Below, one piece after another: positions 33,892 through 43,907 of a stretch of DNA of 64,000 nucleotides. Below the pieces are notes generated by a model. The model saw nothing but the letters and a program-made list of their open reading frames with translations. It was not told where the DNA came from and searched no databases. Each line of letters starts with the position of its first letter. Position 1 is the first letter of the stretch. The position numbers were made by a program, and so were the translations under genes. This DNA is from Gluconobacter thailandicus F149-1 = NBRC 100600 (GTDB lineage Bacteria; Pseudomonadota; Alphaproteobacteria; Acetobacterales; Acetobacteraceae), in NCBI RefSeq assembly GCF_000964465.1, contig NZ_BANH01000017.1, positions 62,001 through 126,000 on the forward strand. Direction: 5' to 3'.

Positions 33892-35187
33892 CTACTTCCC
33901 GATACAGAACTGCCCGAAAATTGCATCGAGCAGGGATTCAACATCAACACGTCCCGTCAGACGCCCCAGAGCCTGCATGGAGAGGCGAAGTTCTTCACCA
34001 CGCAGTTCAGGCCAGGTGGCAGTCTGGGCGCGGTCCAGATGAGTGACGGCTTCCTGAATACCTGCACGATGGCGTGCCCGGGTAAGAGGCGGTGCACCGG
34101 CGCTAGCGGTCAGTGCCGAGACACGTTCCGTCAGTACGGACCGAAGTGCCGACAATCCATCACCTGTCTGGGTGCTGATGCCTAGCATGTTCGGCGGGGC
34201 AGATGCGATGTCGATTTTCGTACGAACCGCAATTTCATCGTCAGACAGGGCGTCCGTAGTTTCGTCTGGCCCGATCAGATGCAGAATAACGTCTGCCTGT
34301 TTCACGTGAAACAAAGCCCGGCGAATGCCCTCGGCTTCGATCTCATCCTCCGTTTCACGAAGACCCGCAGTGTCGATTAGACGGAGGCGAACACCATTCA
34401 AAACCCAGTCGACCGCAATGGCGTCCCGTGTTGTGCCTGCGCGATGCGTGACGATTGCTGCATCATATCCGGATAACGTATTGAGAAGACTGGATTTTCC
34501 GACATTTGGAGAGCCCGCGATCACGACTGTCAGCCCCTGTCGCATCAGTTCACCGCGATTGTCCTGCAAGTGAGCGGACATTTCGCGATGCAAGGCAGAC
34601 ATTTCAGCCAGAAGCGTCTCTTCAACTTCTGGCGGAAGATCTTCATCGGGGAAATCGATCAGGGCTTCCTGATGGGCAAGAACAAGCCTGAGTCGTTGTG
34701 CCCAGCCATCATACAGCCGGCTAAGAGCCCCGTCGGCCTGTTGAAGCGCCTGTTTGCGCTGACTTTCCGTCTCGGAATCGACCAGGTCAGCAATGGCTTC
34801 AGCTTGCAGGAGGTCCAGACGACCTTTCTGCACAGCGCGTTTTGTGAACTCTCCCGGTTCTGCAGGACGTGCACCCCGATCGGTCAGAGCATCCGCAACG
34901 CGAGTGATAACAGCGGGTCCAGCATGAAGGTGGAGTTCGAACCCGTCTTCGCCGGTGTAGGATTTCGGTCCAGGAAGCCAGAGAACCACGGCATGATCCA
35001 GCACTTCGCCTTGATGACGCAGGCTGCGCAGGCTGGCGCGTCGAGGATCAGGAAGGGAACCGCAGAGGCTCTTGAGAAGTTCGGCGCTTCCGGGTCCGCT
35101 GGCGCGCATGATGGCAATGGCTGCGCGGCCTGCGCCTGTTGCCAAAGCAAAAATGACCTGCGGAGCAGAAGACGAGAAGGGAATCAT
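33892..35187 (-). CDS. mnmE: tRNA modification GTPase MnmE
   Basis: A 431-residue GTPase, partner of MnmG. The N-terminal tetrahydrofolate-binding domain begins [21 protein letters not shown]; the G domain has [12 protein letters not shown] and [10 protein letters not shown], and the C terminus is FCIGK with the conserved catalytic cysteine. I used the ATG at 35187 ([10 protein letters not shown]); in-frame starts at 35214 and 35238 add residues not typical of the family, and none has a well-spaced Shine-Dalgarno. A full parS site lies inside the gene. Confidence 0.92.
   Translation of the reverse strand: MIPFSSSAPQVIFALATGAGRAAIAIMRASGPGSAELLKSLCGSLPDPRRASLRSLRHQGEVLDHAVVLWLPGPKSYTGEDGFELHLHAGPAVITRVADALTDRGARPAEPGEFTKRAVQKGRLDLLQAEAIADLVDSETESQRKQALQQADGALSRLYDGWAQRLRLVLAHQEALIDFPDEDLPPEVEETLLAEMSALHREMSAHLQDNRGELMRQGLTVVIAGSPNVGKSSLLNTLSGYDAAIVTHRAGTTRDAIAVDWVLNGVRLRLIDTAGLRETEDEIEAEGIRRALFHVKQADVILHLIGPDETTDALSDDEIAVRTKIDIASAPPNMLGISTQTGDGLSALRSVLTERVSALTASAGAPPLTRARHRAGIQEAVTHLDRAQTATWPELRGEELRLSMQALGRLTGRVDVESLLDAIFGQFCIGK
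34298..34313. promoter_or_regulatory. parS site inside mnmE
   Basis: TGTTTCACGTGAAACA, a perfect 16-bp match to the general parS consensus. Confidence 0.9.
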
Positions 35188-35242
35188 GCCTTCATATGTA
35201 GTGCAGGATGCCATCCTGTGAAAACGGCCTGAATACAAAAGA

Positions 35243-35274
35243 AAAAGGGCGGCCCGTATCCGGACCGCCCTTTT
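35243..35274. terminator. Terminator after adhB
   Basis: AAAAGGGCGG (35243-35252) pairs with CCGCCCTTTT (35265-35274) around a 12-base loop. On the minus strand it ends in a T run, so it terminates adhAB and shields mnmE. The symmetrical A/T tails could work in both directions. Confidence 0.85.
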
Positions 35275-35302
35275 CTGTCAGACTGACAGGGTCTGGAGAG
35301 GC

Positions 35303-36739
35303 TTACTGAGCCTGATCCACGCCCGTGTGTGTCTGCGGGGAGAAGGTCCAGCCTTCGCCATAAGGCTGCGGCATGTAGGCCATCCAGCCCTTGGAAGAGA
35401 CGTTCCAGCCGGCCGTGGAAACCGCAGTACCCGATGTGCGGAGCTTGCGAATATCCGAGGCAGACAGGGTTCCTGGAGCCTGGTTGCCCCAGCTCTTGCG
35501 CATGAAGTTCACAACATCGGCGATCTGCTGGTCAGACAGATGATCGCGGAAGCCCGGCATGGCAACAGCAGATGGCGCCGTATTCGTCGGAGGCAGAATA
35601 CCGCCGAATGTCACGATGTTGGCCATTGAGGTTGCATTGTCCGTGATGACGACCGGGTTGCCAGCCAGCGGCGGGAACATGCGGTTGACACCAGTGCCAT
35701 CGTTCATATGGCAGATGGCACAGTTGTGGAGGTAAACCTCTGCGCCTGCATCACCCTTGCCACCGGCTTCGAGCAGGGCCGTGGCCTTGCCGTCATCCTG
35801 ACCCAGGTTTTTGCCTTCCGGAACGACCGGCATGCTCTTCAGGTACTTGGCCGTTGCGTGCAGATCGTCGTCGGTCCAGTGCTGGGTGCTGTAGGCCACC
35901 ACGTCAGCCATGCCACCGAAGACGGCAGAATGGTCGATACGGCCGCTCTTCAGGAACTCGGCAATGTCGTCTTCAGACCAGCGACCCAGACCCGTGTCGC
36001 TATTGCTACGCAGGCTGGGAGCAATCCAGTTGTCGATCGGTGCGCCACCGGAGAGGTAAGCGTTGCCGTCCTTGGCCGTATAGCCCTTGACCTGCATGGC
36101 CATGCCACGGGGCGTATGACACTCGCCACAATGGCCTGGGCCATTCACGAGGTATTCGCCACGCGCCACTTCCGGATCGGAGATGCTCTTGTCGAGGCCT
36201 GGTGTGACAGTCGGAACAAACATCGCGCGCCAGATGGCCAACGGCCAGCGCATGTTCATCGGCCAGGAGATGTCCGGCTGCTTGTTCTGAAGGGCGACCG
36301 GCTTCACGCCATGCATGAAGAAGGCATACATGGCCTTGATGTCGTCATCAGACAGGCGAGCGAACTCAGGATACGGCATGGCCGGATAAACCGTCGCGCC
36401 GTCCTTGCGGATACCCTTACGGATCGCCTTCGTGAAATCTTCGAGTGTATAGTTGCCGATACCGTATTTCGGGTCAGGCGTGATGTTGGTGGAGTAGATC
36501 GTGCCGATCGGGCTCTTGATCTCCAGACCACCAGCAAAAGGCTGGCCGTGTAGTGCGGTATGGCAGGCAACGCAGTCAGACAGGCGGGCCACGTAGGCAC
36601 CGCGCTGAATCAGGGCGTCATCAGCGTCCTGGGCTTGGGCAGCACCGAAAGACACTGCCATGAGGCCGACTGCGGCCGCGTATTTCCATCCCTGTTTCAT
36701 CTCAGATACCAGTCTGTCCCGAGTTAATGCCTTGAGCAT
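35303..36739 (-). CDS. adhB: Alcohol dehydrogenase cytochrome c subunit (subunit II)
   Basis: A 478-residue tri-haem cytochrome c. A signal peptide ends near AAQAQDADD; haem sites are CVACH, CGECH and CAICH. It carries electrons from PQQ subunit AdhA to ubiquinone on the periplasmic face and is the membrane-associated part of the complex that makes acetic acid from ethanol. The sequence is very close to what I know of Gluconobacter AdhB. It follows adhA after 34 bases, with a hairpin between, and AAGGAA before the start. The small subunit AdhS is not here, as usual in this group. Confidence 0.95.
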   Translation of the reverse strand: MLKALTRDRLVSEMKQGWKYAAAVGLMAVSFGAAQAQDADDALIQRGAYVARLSDCVACHTALHGQPFAGGLEIKSPIGTIYSTNITPDPKYGIGNYTLEDFTKAIRKGIRKDGATVYPAMPYPEFARLSDDDIKAMYAFFMHGVKPVALQNKQPDISWPMNMRWPLAIWRAMFVPTVTPGLDKSISDPEVARGEYLVNGPGHCGECHTPRGMAMQVKGYTAKDGNAYLSGGAPIDNWIAPSLRSNSDTGLGRWSEDDIAEFLKSGRIDHSAVFGGMADVVAYSTQHWTDDDLHATAKYLKSMPVVPEGKNLGQDDGKATALLEAGGKGDAGAEVYLHNCAICHMNDGTGVNRMFPPLAGNPVVITDNATSMANIVTFGGILPPTNTAPSAVAMPGFRDHLSDQQIADVVNFMRKSWGNQAPGTLSASDIRKLRTSGTAVSTAGWNVSSKGWMAYMPQPYGEGWTFSPQTHTGVDQAQ

Positions 36740-36758
36740 GTCACGTCATTCCTTTCAG

Positions 36759-36778
36759 CGTGACGGTTTCCCGTCACG
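36759..36778 (-). promoter_or_regulatory. Intercistronic hairpin adhA-adhB
   Basis: CGTGACGG (36759-36766) pairs with CCGTCACG (36771-36778); it includes the adhA stop codon (36774-36776). With only a 4-base loop and no T run it could stabilise the adhA message 3' end or tune adhB translation. Confidence 0.55.
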
Positions 36779-39038
36779 GATGGTCCGGCGTTGCAGGCGC
36801 AACCGAACCCTGAGGGACGTTGAGGAATTCGCCGTTAGGGACGCCTGCCTCATTCTCTCGGGCCTTGACTTCGTCTGCGTAGGACTCGTTGGCGCGCTTC
36901 ACAAGGAAGTTGCGGATGTCTTCGATTTCAGCTGGCGACATGGACGTGTCGAAACGGTCCATACCGTAGGCCGTTAGAGCACCCTTGCCGACGAGCTTGT
37001 AGAACTTCTCCTCTCCACGGATCGCACCGGACCAGCGCAGGTCTGGCAGAACACCGCCGGAGATACCGTTGTCACCATGGCAGGCTGCGCAATAGGTCTG
37101 GAACTGGAAGTAGCCGTCCTTGATCTTGGCTTCATCCCATTTCTCAGGCGGCTTCACTGGAACGAAGCCGAGTTCGTTCTTGGCCGGCAGCTTGTCGTTG
37201 CCGTCGAGAGCGAAAGCGATGATCCGGGAGTGATTGACTGTCCAGCCGGACGTACGGGCTACGCCGCCCAGGAAGAACGGATAGATACCGCCCCAGCCCA
37301 CTTCAACAGCCACATACTGCTTGCCGTTGGCCGTATAAGTGACCGGTGGAGCAATGATGGCGCTTTGTGCCGGGAACGTGAAGAGGTCCTTGCCCGTCGT
37401 CGCGTCGTAGGCATGGAATTCACCGTTGGCGAGACCCTGGAACAGAACGCCACCAGCCGTTGCCAGAAGACCGCCATTCCACGGACCCTTGTGGTCAACC
37501 GTGAAGGCTGCCTGCTGCTTCTGCGGATCCCATGCAACGATCCAGCCCTTCAGATCCTTCAGGAACTGGGCCTTGTCAGCCTTGTGCTGTGGATCGTTGT
37601 CATCAAGCAGGCCGATCTTGTTCATGTCGAGGCCAAGGTTCCAGCTGTCGTGGTGAGCCTTGAAGCCACCCTTCTGCGGATCGTAAACGAAGGGAACCTG
37701 CTGGGCGGGAATGTAAACCAGCTTCGTCTGTGGGCTGTAAGCCATGGCAGCGAAGTTATGGCCACCCAGATCGCCGGGGATGCCGTACCAGGGCTTGCCG
37801 TTCAGCGTCCAGAGAGCATCTGGATTGTAGTTCGGACGGCCCGTGACCGGGTCCAGGCCATTGGCCCAGTTCTCGTAGGTGTAAGGCTTGCCGGAGATAA
37901 ACTTACCGGTCTTGGCGTCGATGATGTAGAAGAAGCCGTTTTTGGGTGCATGAACGAGCACATGGCGCATTTCGCCATTGACCGGCATGTCGAGCGCCAT
38001 GATCTGCTGGACCGAGGTGTAATCCCACTGGTCCATCGGCGTTTCCTGGAAATGCCAGACGTATTTGCCGGTGTCAGGATTGATCGCCACGATGCTGCCG
38101 AGGAAGAGGTTGTTGCCTTTTCCTTCCGAGCGGAACTTGTAGTTCCAGGGTGAGCCGTTGCCGACGCCAAGGTAAACAAGATCCGTTACGGGGTCATAGA
38201 TCAGCGAATCCCAGACGGTTCCGCCACCGCCCTGCTGCTTCCATGCGCCGCCCTTGCCCCATGTCGGATAAGCCTTGGACATCAGCACGTCGTCAGACGC
38301 TGCGCCGTCCGGCTTGTTGTCAGGGTTCGGAACGGTGAAGAAGCGCCAGTCCATCTTGCCCGTTTCAGCGTCATACGCCGTCACAAAGCCACGGGCGCCG
38401 AACTCTGCACCGCCGTTGCCGATGATGACCTTGCCCTTGGCGATACGGGGAGCACCGTCAACCGTGTAGGAGCGCTGGTGACCCAGCTGCGCTTCCTTGG
38501 GAACCGTATAGACGCTCCAGACCAGCTTGCCGGTCTTGGCATCCAGGGCAATCAGGCGACCGTCGAAGGTGCCGAAATAGACTTTGCCGTTCCAGTAGGC
38601 TGCACCACGGTTGACCGTATCGCAGCAGCCGCGGTCGGCGATGTTGCCTGGAACCTTTGGATCGTAAGACCACAGCAGCTTGCCCGTAGCTGCATCCAGA
38701 GCCTTCATCTTGCTCCAGTTTGTGGTGGCGTACATGACGCCATCAACGATCAGCGGCGTACCTTCCTGACCACGGTTGGTATCCAGATCGTAGTGCCATG
38801 CCAGCTTCAGATTGCTCGCATTGTCCTTGGTGATCTGATCCAGCGGGCTGTAGCGCTGCTCGGAATAGGTCCGGCCATAGCTCATCCAGTCACCCGGATG
38901 CTGGTCGGCGTTTGTAATGGCTGTTCCTGTGTCCTCAGCCAGGGCGACAGGAGAGGTGGCGCAGAATGCCAGAGCAGCAGCGCAACCCAGAAGGCGCTTC
39001 TTCGTAACGTTGATCGGCGTCAGTAGACCAGAAACCAT
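36774..39038 (-). CDS. adhA: PQQ-dependent alcohol dehydrogenase, large subunit
   Basis: A 754-residue quinohaemoprotein. Signal peptide ends near SPVALAEDTG. Eight-bladed propeller text starts at QRYSPLDQITKDNASNLKLAWHY; vicinal cysteines in DRGCCDTVNRG form the ring disulfide over PQQ. The C-terminal cytochrome c domain binds haem at YCAACHGDNG. It oxidises ethanol in the periplasm and hands electrons to AdhB. The ATG at 39038 (MVSGLLTPINVTKKRL) starts a sensible signal peptide; the frame is open to 39122. Confidence 0.95.
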   Translation of the reverse strand: MVSGLLTPINVTKKRLLGCAAALAFCATSPVALAEDTGTAITNADQHPGDWMSYGRTYSEQRYSPLDQITKDNASNLKLAWHYDLDTNRGQEGTPLIVDGVMYATTNWSKMKALDAATGKLLWSYDPKVPGNIADRGCCDTVNRGAAYWNGKVYFGTFDGRLIALDAKTGKLVWSVYTVPKEAQLGHQRSYTVDGAPRIAKGKVIIGNGGAEFGARGFVTAYDAETGKMDWRFFTVPNPDNKPDGAASDDVLMSKAYPTWGKGGAWKQQGGGGTVWDSLIYDPVTDLVYLGVGNGSPWNYKFRSEGKGNNLFLGSIVAINPDTGKYVWHFQETPMDQWDYTSVQQIMALDMPVNGEMRHVLVHAPKNGFFYIIDAKTGKFISGKPYTYENWANGLDPVTGRPNYNPDALWTLNGKPWYGIPGDLGGHNFAAMAYSPQTKLVYIPAQQVPFVYDPQKGGFKAHHDSWNLGLDMNKIGLLDDNDPQHKADKAQFLKDLKGWIVAWDPQKQQAAFTVDHKGPWNGGLLATAGGVLFQGLANGEFHAYDATTGKDLFTFPAQSAIIAPPVTYTANGKQYVAVEVGWGGIYPFFLGGVARTSGWTVNHSRIIAFALDGNDKLPAKNELGFVPVKPPEKWDEAKIKDGYFQFQTYCAACHGDNGISGGVLPDLRWSGAIRGEEKFYKLVGKGALTAYGMDRFDTSMSPAEIEDIRNFLVKRANESYADEVKARENEAGVPNGEFLNVPQGSVAPATPDHP

Positions 39039-39463
39039 GATCCGACTGTCCTTTTTGCAAAGACTGTTCCTGTTACTGGTATTCAGACCAATCAAGTCCT
39101 GATAGGCGCCTCTCGGGTCCAAGGTGCCCTCAGTTTCTCAAGTCGTCTGGAAAACCAGCATCACGAGAACTTACTACTCCTTATTTTATTGTTTGTCGGA
39201 AACTGGGCTTCTGACGTTTCCGTGAGCACTATCCGCGTAAAATCGCTCGCTTAATTACATGAGAATTATTCTTAATAACCAACAACCAAACAGCTTTAGT
39301 GTCTGTCGCAGTTTTGACACAAAAAATGGCAGTTTCTCAACAAAGTGCGTAATATTTCATGAAATCATACAAAAATGATCCCATATGTTATTTGAGAATA
39401 CCGGCCTCCCTGCATATGCGTGACACGCATGTATTTTTTTCTCAGGGACTCTTTTAGGGAAGC
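39039..39463. other. adhA-ogt divergent promoter region
   Basis: A 425-base AT-rich gap between adhA (minus) and the alkyltransferase gene (plus). It must hold both promoters. The 7-1-7 inverted repeat TGAGAAT-T-ATTCTTA at 39260-39274 resembles Fur/Irr boxes, but one site without a match in other genes is weak evidence. No gene is supported. Confidence 0.5.
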
Positions 39464-39949
39464 ATGATTGACGCTTTCCGGGGGATGGGGCAGCGTATCT
39501 GTATGCCACAGCTTTCCTGCCATTCCCCTCTCGGAGCCCTGACCATCAGTGAAGATGACGGGCGTATTGTTGCTCTCGATTGGGGGTGGGGGCGCGATCA
39601 GGAAGAGACGCCGCTCCTGGTGAAGGTTCGTGATCTTCTCGAAAAGTATTTTGATGGGGAACGGGTCGATTTCAGGGGGCTTCCGTTCTCGCCCTATGGA
39701 ACGCCTTACCGCCAGAAAATCTGGAAAGCCATTCTGGACATCCCATACGGAGAAACCCGGACCTATGCGGAAATTGCAGCACAGGCTGGAGGGTCCGCCC
39801 GGTCTATTGGGGGGGCTATGGGGGCTAACCCAATTCCAGTTCTCATTCCCTGTCATCGTGTCGTAGGGGCGACCGGGCTAGGGGGGTATTCCGGGTTAAA
39901 TGGGGTCGAAGACAAGAAAATCCTTCTTGATCTCGAAAAAGGCGACTGA
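39464..39949 (+). CDS. ogt: Methylated-DNA-protein-cysteine S-methyltransferase
   Basis: A 161-residue suicide DNA-repair enzyme. PIPVLIPCHRVVG has the acceptor cysteine; GTPYRQKIWKAILDIPYGETRTYAEIA is the DNA-binding part. It removes alkyl groups from O6 of guanine. Start assumed at ATG 39464 after AGGGA; an ATG at 39503 would remove 13 non-conserved residues. It ends at a shared terminator facing rho. Confidence 0.9.
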   Translation: MIDAFRGMGQRICMPQLSCHSPLGALTISEDDGRIVALDWGWGRDQEETPLLVKVRDLLEKYFDGERVDFRGLPFSPYGTPYRQKIWKAILDIPYGETRTYAEIAAQAGGSARSIGGAMGANPIPVLIPCHRVVGATGLGGYSGLNGVEDKKILLDLEKGD

Positions 39950-39965
39950 AAACGTCAATAAAAAA

Positions 39966-39990
39966 GGGGAGCAGAAGCTCCCCTTTTTTT
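39966..39990. terminator. Bidirectional terminator between ogt and rho
   Basis: GGGGAGC (39966-39972) pairs with GCTCCCC (39977-39983), with an A run on the left and seven T on the right. It serves the two convergent genes. Confidence 0.92.
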
Positions 39991-40008
39991 GCATGAACCA
40001 GACGACTA

Positions 40009-41310
40009 TCAGTTGTTCATGGCTTCGAAGAAGTCGTTGTTGGATTTGCTGTACTTCAGCTTGTCCAGCAGGAAGTCCATGGCATCCATCGTGCCCATCG
40101 GCGCGAGGATACGACGCAGGACCCACATCTTGGACAGTTCAGCGCGGTCAACGAGCAGCTCTTCCTTACGCGTGCCCGACTTGGTGATGTCGATGGCGGG
40201 GAAGGTGCGCTTGTCAGCCAGCTTGCGATCCAGGATGAGTTCGGCGTTACCGGTGCCCTTGAACTCTTCGAAAATCACTTCGTCCATGCGCGAACCGGTA
40301 TCGATCAGCGCCGTAGCGATGATGGTGAGCGAACCACCTTCTTCGATGTTACGGGCCGCACCGAAGAAGCGCTTCGGGCGCTGCAGCGCGTTGGCATCCA
40401 CACCGCCGGTCAGCACTTTGCCGGATGATGGCACAACGGTGTTGTAGGCACGGGCCAGACGGGTGATGGAATCCAGAAGGATCACGACGTCACGCTTGTG
40501 CTCAACCAGGCGCTTGGCCTTTTCGAGAACCATTTCCGTCACCTGAACATGGCGTGTTGCCGGTTCATCGAAGGTGGAGGAAACAACTTCACCGCGCACG
40601 GAGCGGGCCATGTCCGTCACTTCTTCCGGGCGTTCGTCGATCAAAAGAACGATCAGGAAGACTTCCGGATGGTTTGCGGAAATGGAGGCTGCGATGCTCT
40701 GGAGCATCACCGTCTTACCTGTACGCGGCGGAGCGACGATCAGGGCGCGCTGGCCCATGCCGATCGGCGTGACAAGGTCGATGACGCGCGGCGTATAGTC
40801 GCGCTGGTCTTTCTTGCCCTTGCTGCGGGGGGAGGTCTCGGAAACAGCAGGTTCGGACTGTTCAACTTCCATCTTCAGGCGACGCTCAGGGTAGAGCGGC
40901 GTCAGGTTATCGAAGTTGATACGCGTCCGAACGACGTCCGGATCTTCGAAGTTGATGGTGTTGACCTTGAGGAGCGCGAAATAACGCTCGCCATCGCGCG
41001 GGGCGCGGATCTGGCCTTCAACCGTATCACCGGGACGCAGACCGAAACGTCGCACCTGCGTCGGGGAAATGTAGATGTCGTCCGGGCCGGGAAGATAATT
41101 TGCTTCCGGGCTGCGCAGGAAACCGAAACCGTCCGGCAGGATTTCCAGCGTACCCTCGCCATAGATCGCCTGATCGCGTTCGGCGAGGGTCTTGAGGATA
41201 GCAAACATGATGTCCTGCTTACGCATGGACGAGACGTTCTCGATCTCCAGTTCCTCTGCATAAGCCAGCAGATCGGCCGGAGATTTTTTCTTGAGTTCGG
41301 CGAGATGCAT
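40009..41310 (-). CDS. rho: Transcription termination factor Rho
   Basis: A 433-residue hexameric RNA helicase. N-terminal [22 protein letters not shown]-binding cold-shock-like domain with [15 protein letters not shown], ATPase with [14 protein letters not shown] and [12 protein letters not shown], and the Q/R-loop region near [19 protein letters not shown]. Full length. A small TGCCC-ttg-GGGCA stem lies in the leader (about 41328-41340). Rho genes next to mnmE-parA are common near alphaproteobacterial origins. Confidence 0.96.
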   Translation of the reverse strand: MHLAELKKKSPADLLAYAEELEIENVSSMRKQDIMFAILKTLAERDQAIYGEGTLEILPDGFGFLRSPEANYLPGPDDIYISPTQVRRFGLRPGDTVEGQIRAPRDGERYFALLKVNTINFEDPDVVRTRINFDNLTPLYPERRLKMEVEQSEPAVSETSPRSKGKKDQRDYTPRVIDLVTPIGMGQRALIVAPPRTGKTVMLQSIAASISANHPEVFLIVLLIDERPEEVTDMARSVRGEVVSSTFDEPATRHVQVTEMVLEKAKRLVEHKRDVVILLDSITRLARAYNTVVPSSGKVLTGGVDANALQRPKRFFGAARNIEEGGSLTIIATALIDTGSRMDEVIFEEFKGTGNAELILDRKLADKRTFPAIDITKSGTRKEELLVDRAELSKMWVLRRILAPMGTMDAMDFLLDKLKYSKSNNDFFEAMNN

Positions 41311-41560
41311 GAAAAACGCGCCTTATGTGCCCTTGGGGCAAACCTTATGGGGGGAGGATGTGCCTGCCTGATGCAGAACTGATCAAAGCAGAGGCTCCGG
41401 ACGTCAGGCGCCTTTCAGGGCGTGGCATCGGGAGCAAACGTCATCCGGTTAGGAAAGGAGACCGGGCGGCTGATAACCACCAGGAAGTCACAGTTGGATT
41501 ACCGGAGCGCGCGAAGGGGTGTCAAGTCTCACGCGCCCGGTGACGTCACTTTGATGTGGG

Positions 41561-43090
41561 TCAATGTGCCAGCATGGCGTCTGCCGTGCGGAGGGACAGG
41601 GCCATGATCGTGAGGGCCGGGTTGGCGGCGGTGGCGCTGGGGAATGTGGAATGATCGCTGATCCACAGATTGTCGATATCGAAGCTCTGCCCATAAGGCG
41701 TGACAACAGCGGAGCCGGAATCTTTCCCCATGCGCGCTGTACCCATCATATGGGCAGCCCGATCCAGAATGCGAAGATCCCTGACACCGATGGCGTCCCA
41801 CATGCTGGTCAGCAGACGGGAAGCATGGGCATGCATGGCCAGTTCGTTAGGGCCGTAACTGTGCGTGATGAGAGGCTTCGGGATGCCAAAGCTGTCTTTT
41901 TCGTCCGACAATACAACACGGTTCTCCGGGCTGGGCATACAGTCCCCATGGATGCCCATGCCGATGCTCCGATTGTATCCCGCAAGGGTACGGACAAGAT
42001 CTGCCCCGCGACGCGTAGATCCGCGCGCAATGTTGGAGGCCCAGGTAATGGGCATCATGCCAAGGGACTGGATCAGGTACCCTCCAGCAAAATCCGCATC
42101 TTTCGGGCGCATCATGTCTTCGGTGATCGTCAGGGAGGGATAGCCACGATTGGGACGGACTTCCTGGTCAATCTCACCCCAGATCTGGGTTGAGATATGG
42201 GTCATGTAATTTTCCCCAACCTGCCCTGAGCTGTTGGCGAGCCCATTATGCAGAAGCAGACGGGCAGTCTCGACAGCACCAGCGGACAAAACCAGTTTCT
42301 CACACCGCTGGCGAATATCCTGACCGTTCTGTTTATAGACCACGCCTGTGACGCGACCTGCCTGATCCGTTTCGATGGTATGAACGAAACACCCCGGTCG
42401 GATTTCGGCTCCATGGGCAACGGCGAAAGGAAGCCACGTGTTATCGGCGCCTGACTTCGCCCCGTTCCGGCACCCCTGATGGCAGGCTCCACAGCTGACG
42501 CAGCCCTGTCGCGTGCCAAAATGAGGCTGATTGAAGGAGCGTGTAATCAGCGCGGTCGGACCGTCAGCATGGCGAAGGCCGATTGCGTCACAGGCTTCCC
42601 GCATTTTTACGGCTGCGGGATTGGCCGGCGGCGGCGCGTAGGCGTAATGCCGCGAGGAATCCCATGGATACTGGGGCGGCCCAGAGACACCGATGAAAGC
42701 TTCCACTTCCTCAATATAGGGAAGCAGTTCTTCATACCGGAACGGCCAGTCCACGCTGAGACCCGTCTCCGTCTGCAGCTGAAAATCGCGCGCATCAGGA
42801 CGGGGGAGGAAGGCACCGTAGTGGAGAAGCGATCCGCCGACCCCGGTTCCGCTATTGTTGCCGCCAAAGGGCTGGGGGTTGCGGCCGCCAGAAAGACGTT
42901 CGTTGAGCCAGTAGATTTCGCGGGCTTCGATTTCGTCAGATGTATAGTGCGAGGGCGTAAATTTCGGGCCGGCCTCCAGCACAAGAACGCTTTTGCCTGC
43001 CTGGGCCAGGCGCGCGGCCAGAGGGGCGCCTCCTGCACCACTTCCAATAATAATGACGTCCAGAATATCCGTCTCGGCATAAGTCTTCAT
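41561..43090 (-). CDS. GMC-type flavin oxidoreductase
   Basis: A 509-residue FAD enzyme like the large subunits of gluconate, sorbitol and fructose dehydrogenases. DVIIIGSGAGGAPLAARLAQ is the FAD motif; a cysteine cluster GCVSCGACHQGC lies near residue 205; HMMGTARMGKD and NPALTIMALSLRTAD are C-terminal GMC signatures. It oxidises a sugar, polyol or aldonate. No signal peptide is visible. It follows the small-subunit gene after 14 bases; no cytochrome c partner is adjacent, so the electron acceptor is unknown. The 250 bases up to rho hold no gene. Confidence 0.85.
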   Translation of the reverse strand: MKTYAETDILDVIIIGSGAGGAPLAARLAQAGKSVLVLEAGPKFTPSHYTSDEIEAREIYWLNERLSGGRNPQPFGGNNSGTGVGGSLLHYGAFLPRPDARDFQLQTETGLSVDWPFRYEELLPYIEEVEAFIGVSGPPQYPWDSSRHYAYAPPPANPAAVKMREACDAIGLRHADGPTALITRSFNQPHFGTRQGCVSCGACHQGCRNGAKSGADNTWLPFAVAHGAEIRPGCFVHTIETDQAGRVTGVVYKQNGQDIRQRCEKLVLSAGAVETARLLLHNGLANSSGQVGENYMTHISTQIWGEIDQEVRPNRGYPSLTITEDMMRPKDADFAGGYLIQSLGMMPITWASNIARGSTRRGADLVRTLAGYNRSIGMGIHGDCMPSPENRVVLSDEKDSFGIPKPLITHSYGPNELAMHAHASRLLTSMWDAIGVRDLRILDRAAHMMGTARMGKDSGSAVVTPYGQSFDIDNLWISDHSTFPSATAANPALTIMALSLRTADAMLAH

Positions 43091-43104
43091 TCTTCAGGTT
43101 CGCC

Positions 43105-43734
43105 TTATGCTGCGGAGCAGATCTTTGTAATGGGCTCAAAGTCTTCACGTTCATTGGCCTGAACGGTTTCAAAACCCTGGAATCTTTCATCTCCCCCGTT
43201 CAGGTTGGCAGACATTCCAAGTCTGTCCTGAACGCGGGGATCAGCCAAAAAACACTCGATAACGTCTGCCCGCAGATCGAGTGACCATTTCTGCATCTGC
43301 GGTGGTTGCAGGCGGTCTGGTGTATGCAGCCCAACCTTTCCCTCTCCCATGCCATCCAGAAATGCCTCGACGGCACTGTCTTCAAGCTGAGGAAAAGGGC
43401 GCTCAAATTGCGAAATCGACAGATCATTCAGAGTGAGCAGGGCCTGCTCCCAAGCCTGAATGTCAGAAGGAAGCTCCGCAAAACGCCAGCCGTCCCGCGG
43501 TCCGCTCAGCGCCATATCAACTCGCAGAGCAAGATTGAGAGTTTGTTGGCCCAGAATCTCTTCCTGCGGCAGGAGAACGGTCACAAGACGCTCCAAAACC
43601 GCAAAAGCGGTCGGAGAAAGTGTTCGTGGAAGGGCTGAGGAATCCTCTTCGAGACGTTCCTTCAGGATGTCATGGGTGCGACGGGAAAGGTGATTTGAGG
43701 CAAGAAAGAGAGGTGTATCAGACGGGTGTGTCAT
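43105..43734 (-). CDS. Gluconate 2-dehydrogenase subunit 3 family protein
   Basis: A 209-residue protein with the subunit-3 pattern: LSPTAFAVLERLVTVLLPQEE near the N terminus and LDGMGEGKVG in the middle. In known complexes this subunit carries a Tat signal and escorts the GMC subunit to the periplasm; here no twin-arginine leader is visible, so the pair may be cytoplasmic. The ATG at 43734 has AAAGGA 7 bases upstream; a longer start at 43761 has none. Confidence 0.75.
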   Translation of the reverse strand: MTHPSDTPLFLASNHLSRRTHDILKERLEEDSSALPRTLSPTAFAVLERLVTVLLPQEEILGQQTLNLALRVDMALSGPRDGWRFAELPSDIQAWEQALLTLNDLSISQFERPFPQLEDSAVEAFLDGMGEGKVGLHTPDRLQPPQMQKWSLDLRADVIECFLADPRVQDRLGMSANLNGGDERFQGFETVQANEREDFEPITKICSAA

Positions 43735-43907
43735 GTCGGCGTCCTTTGCTTCATTTTTCAAAGTCCCGGCATAGGGATAGTTCCTGTCTCCCGTTCAGGA
43801 TCAAGATGCACTATCCTGCTTCAGTTACCCTGTCGGGCATCCGGCGGAATGAGAGTTAGAAGAGATCCATCCCTTGATCGGGGTGTTTGTGCAAGTGAGG
43901 AGAGACG

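Noticed and set aside
33022-34185. 387-codon open frame opposite mnmG and mnmE
   Set aside because: Both essential genes on the other strand are intact and the product has no domain.
37077-38153. 358-codon open frame opposite adhA
   Set aside because: Shadow of the well-recognised PQQ dehydrogenase.
39260-39274. Fur box controlling adhA
   Set aside because: The 7-1-7 inverted repeat is imperfect and single, and adhA is not a known iron-regulated gene; noted only in the region entry.
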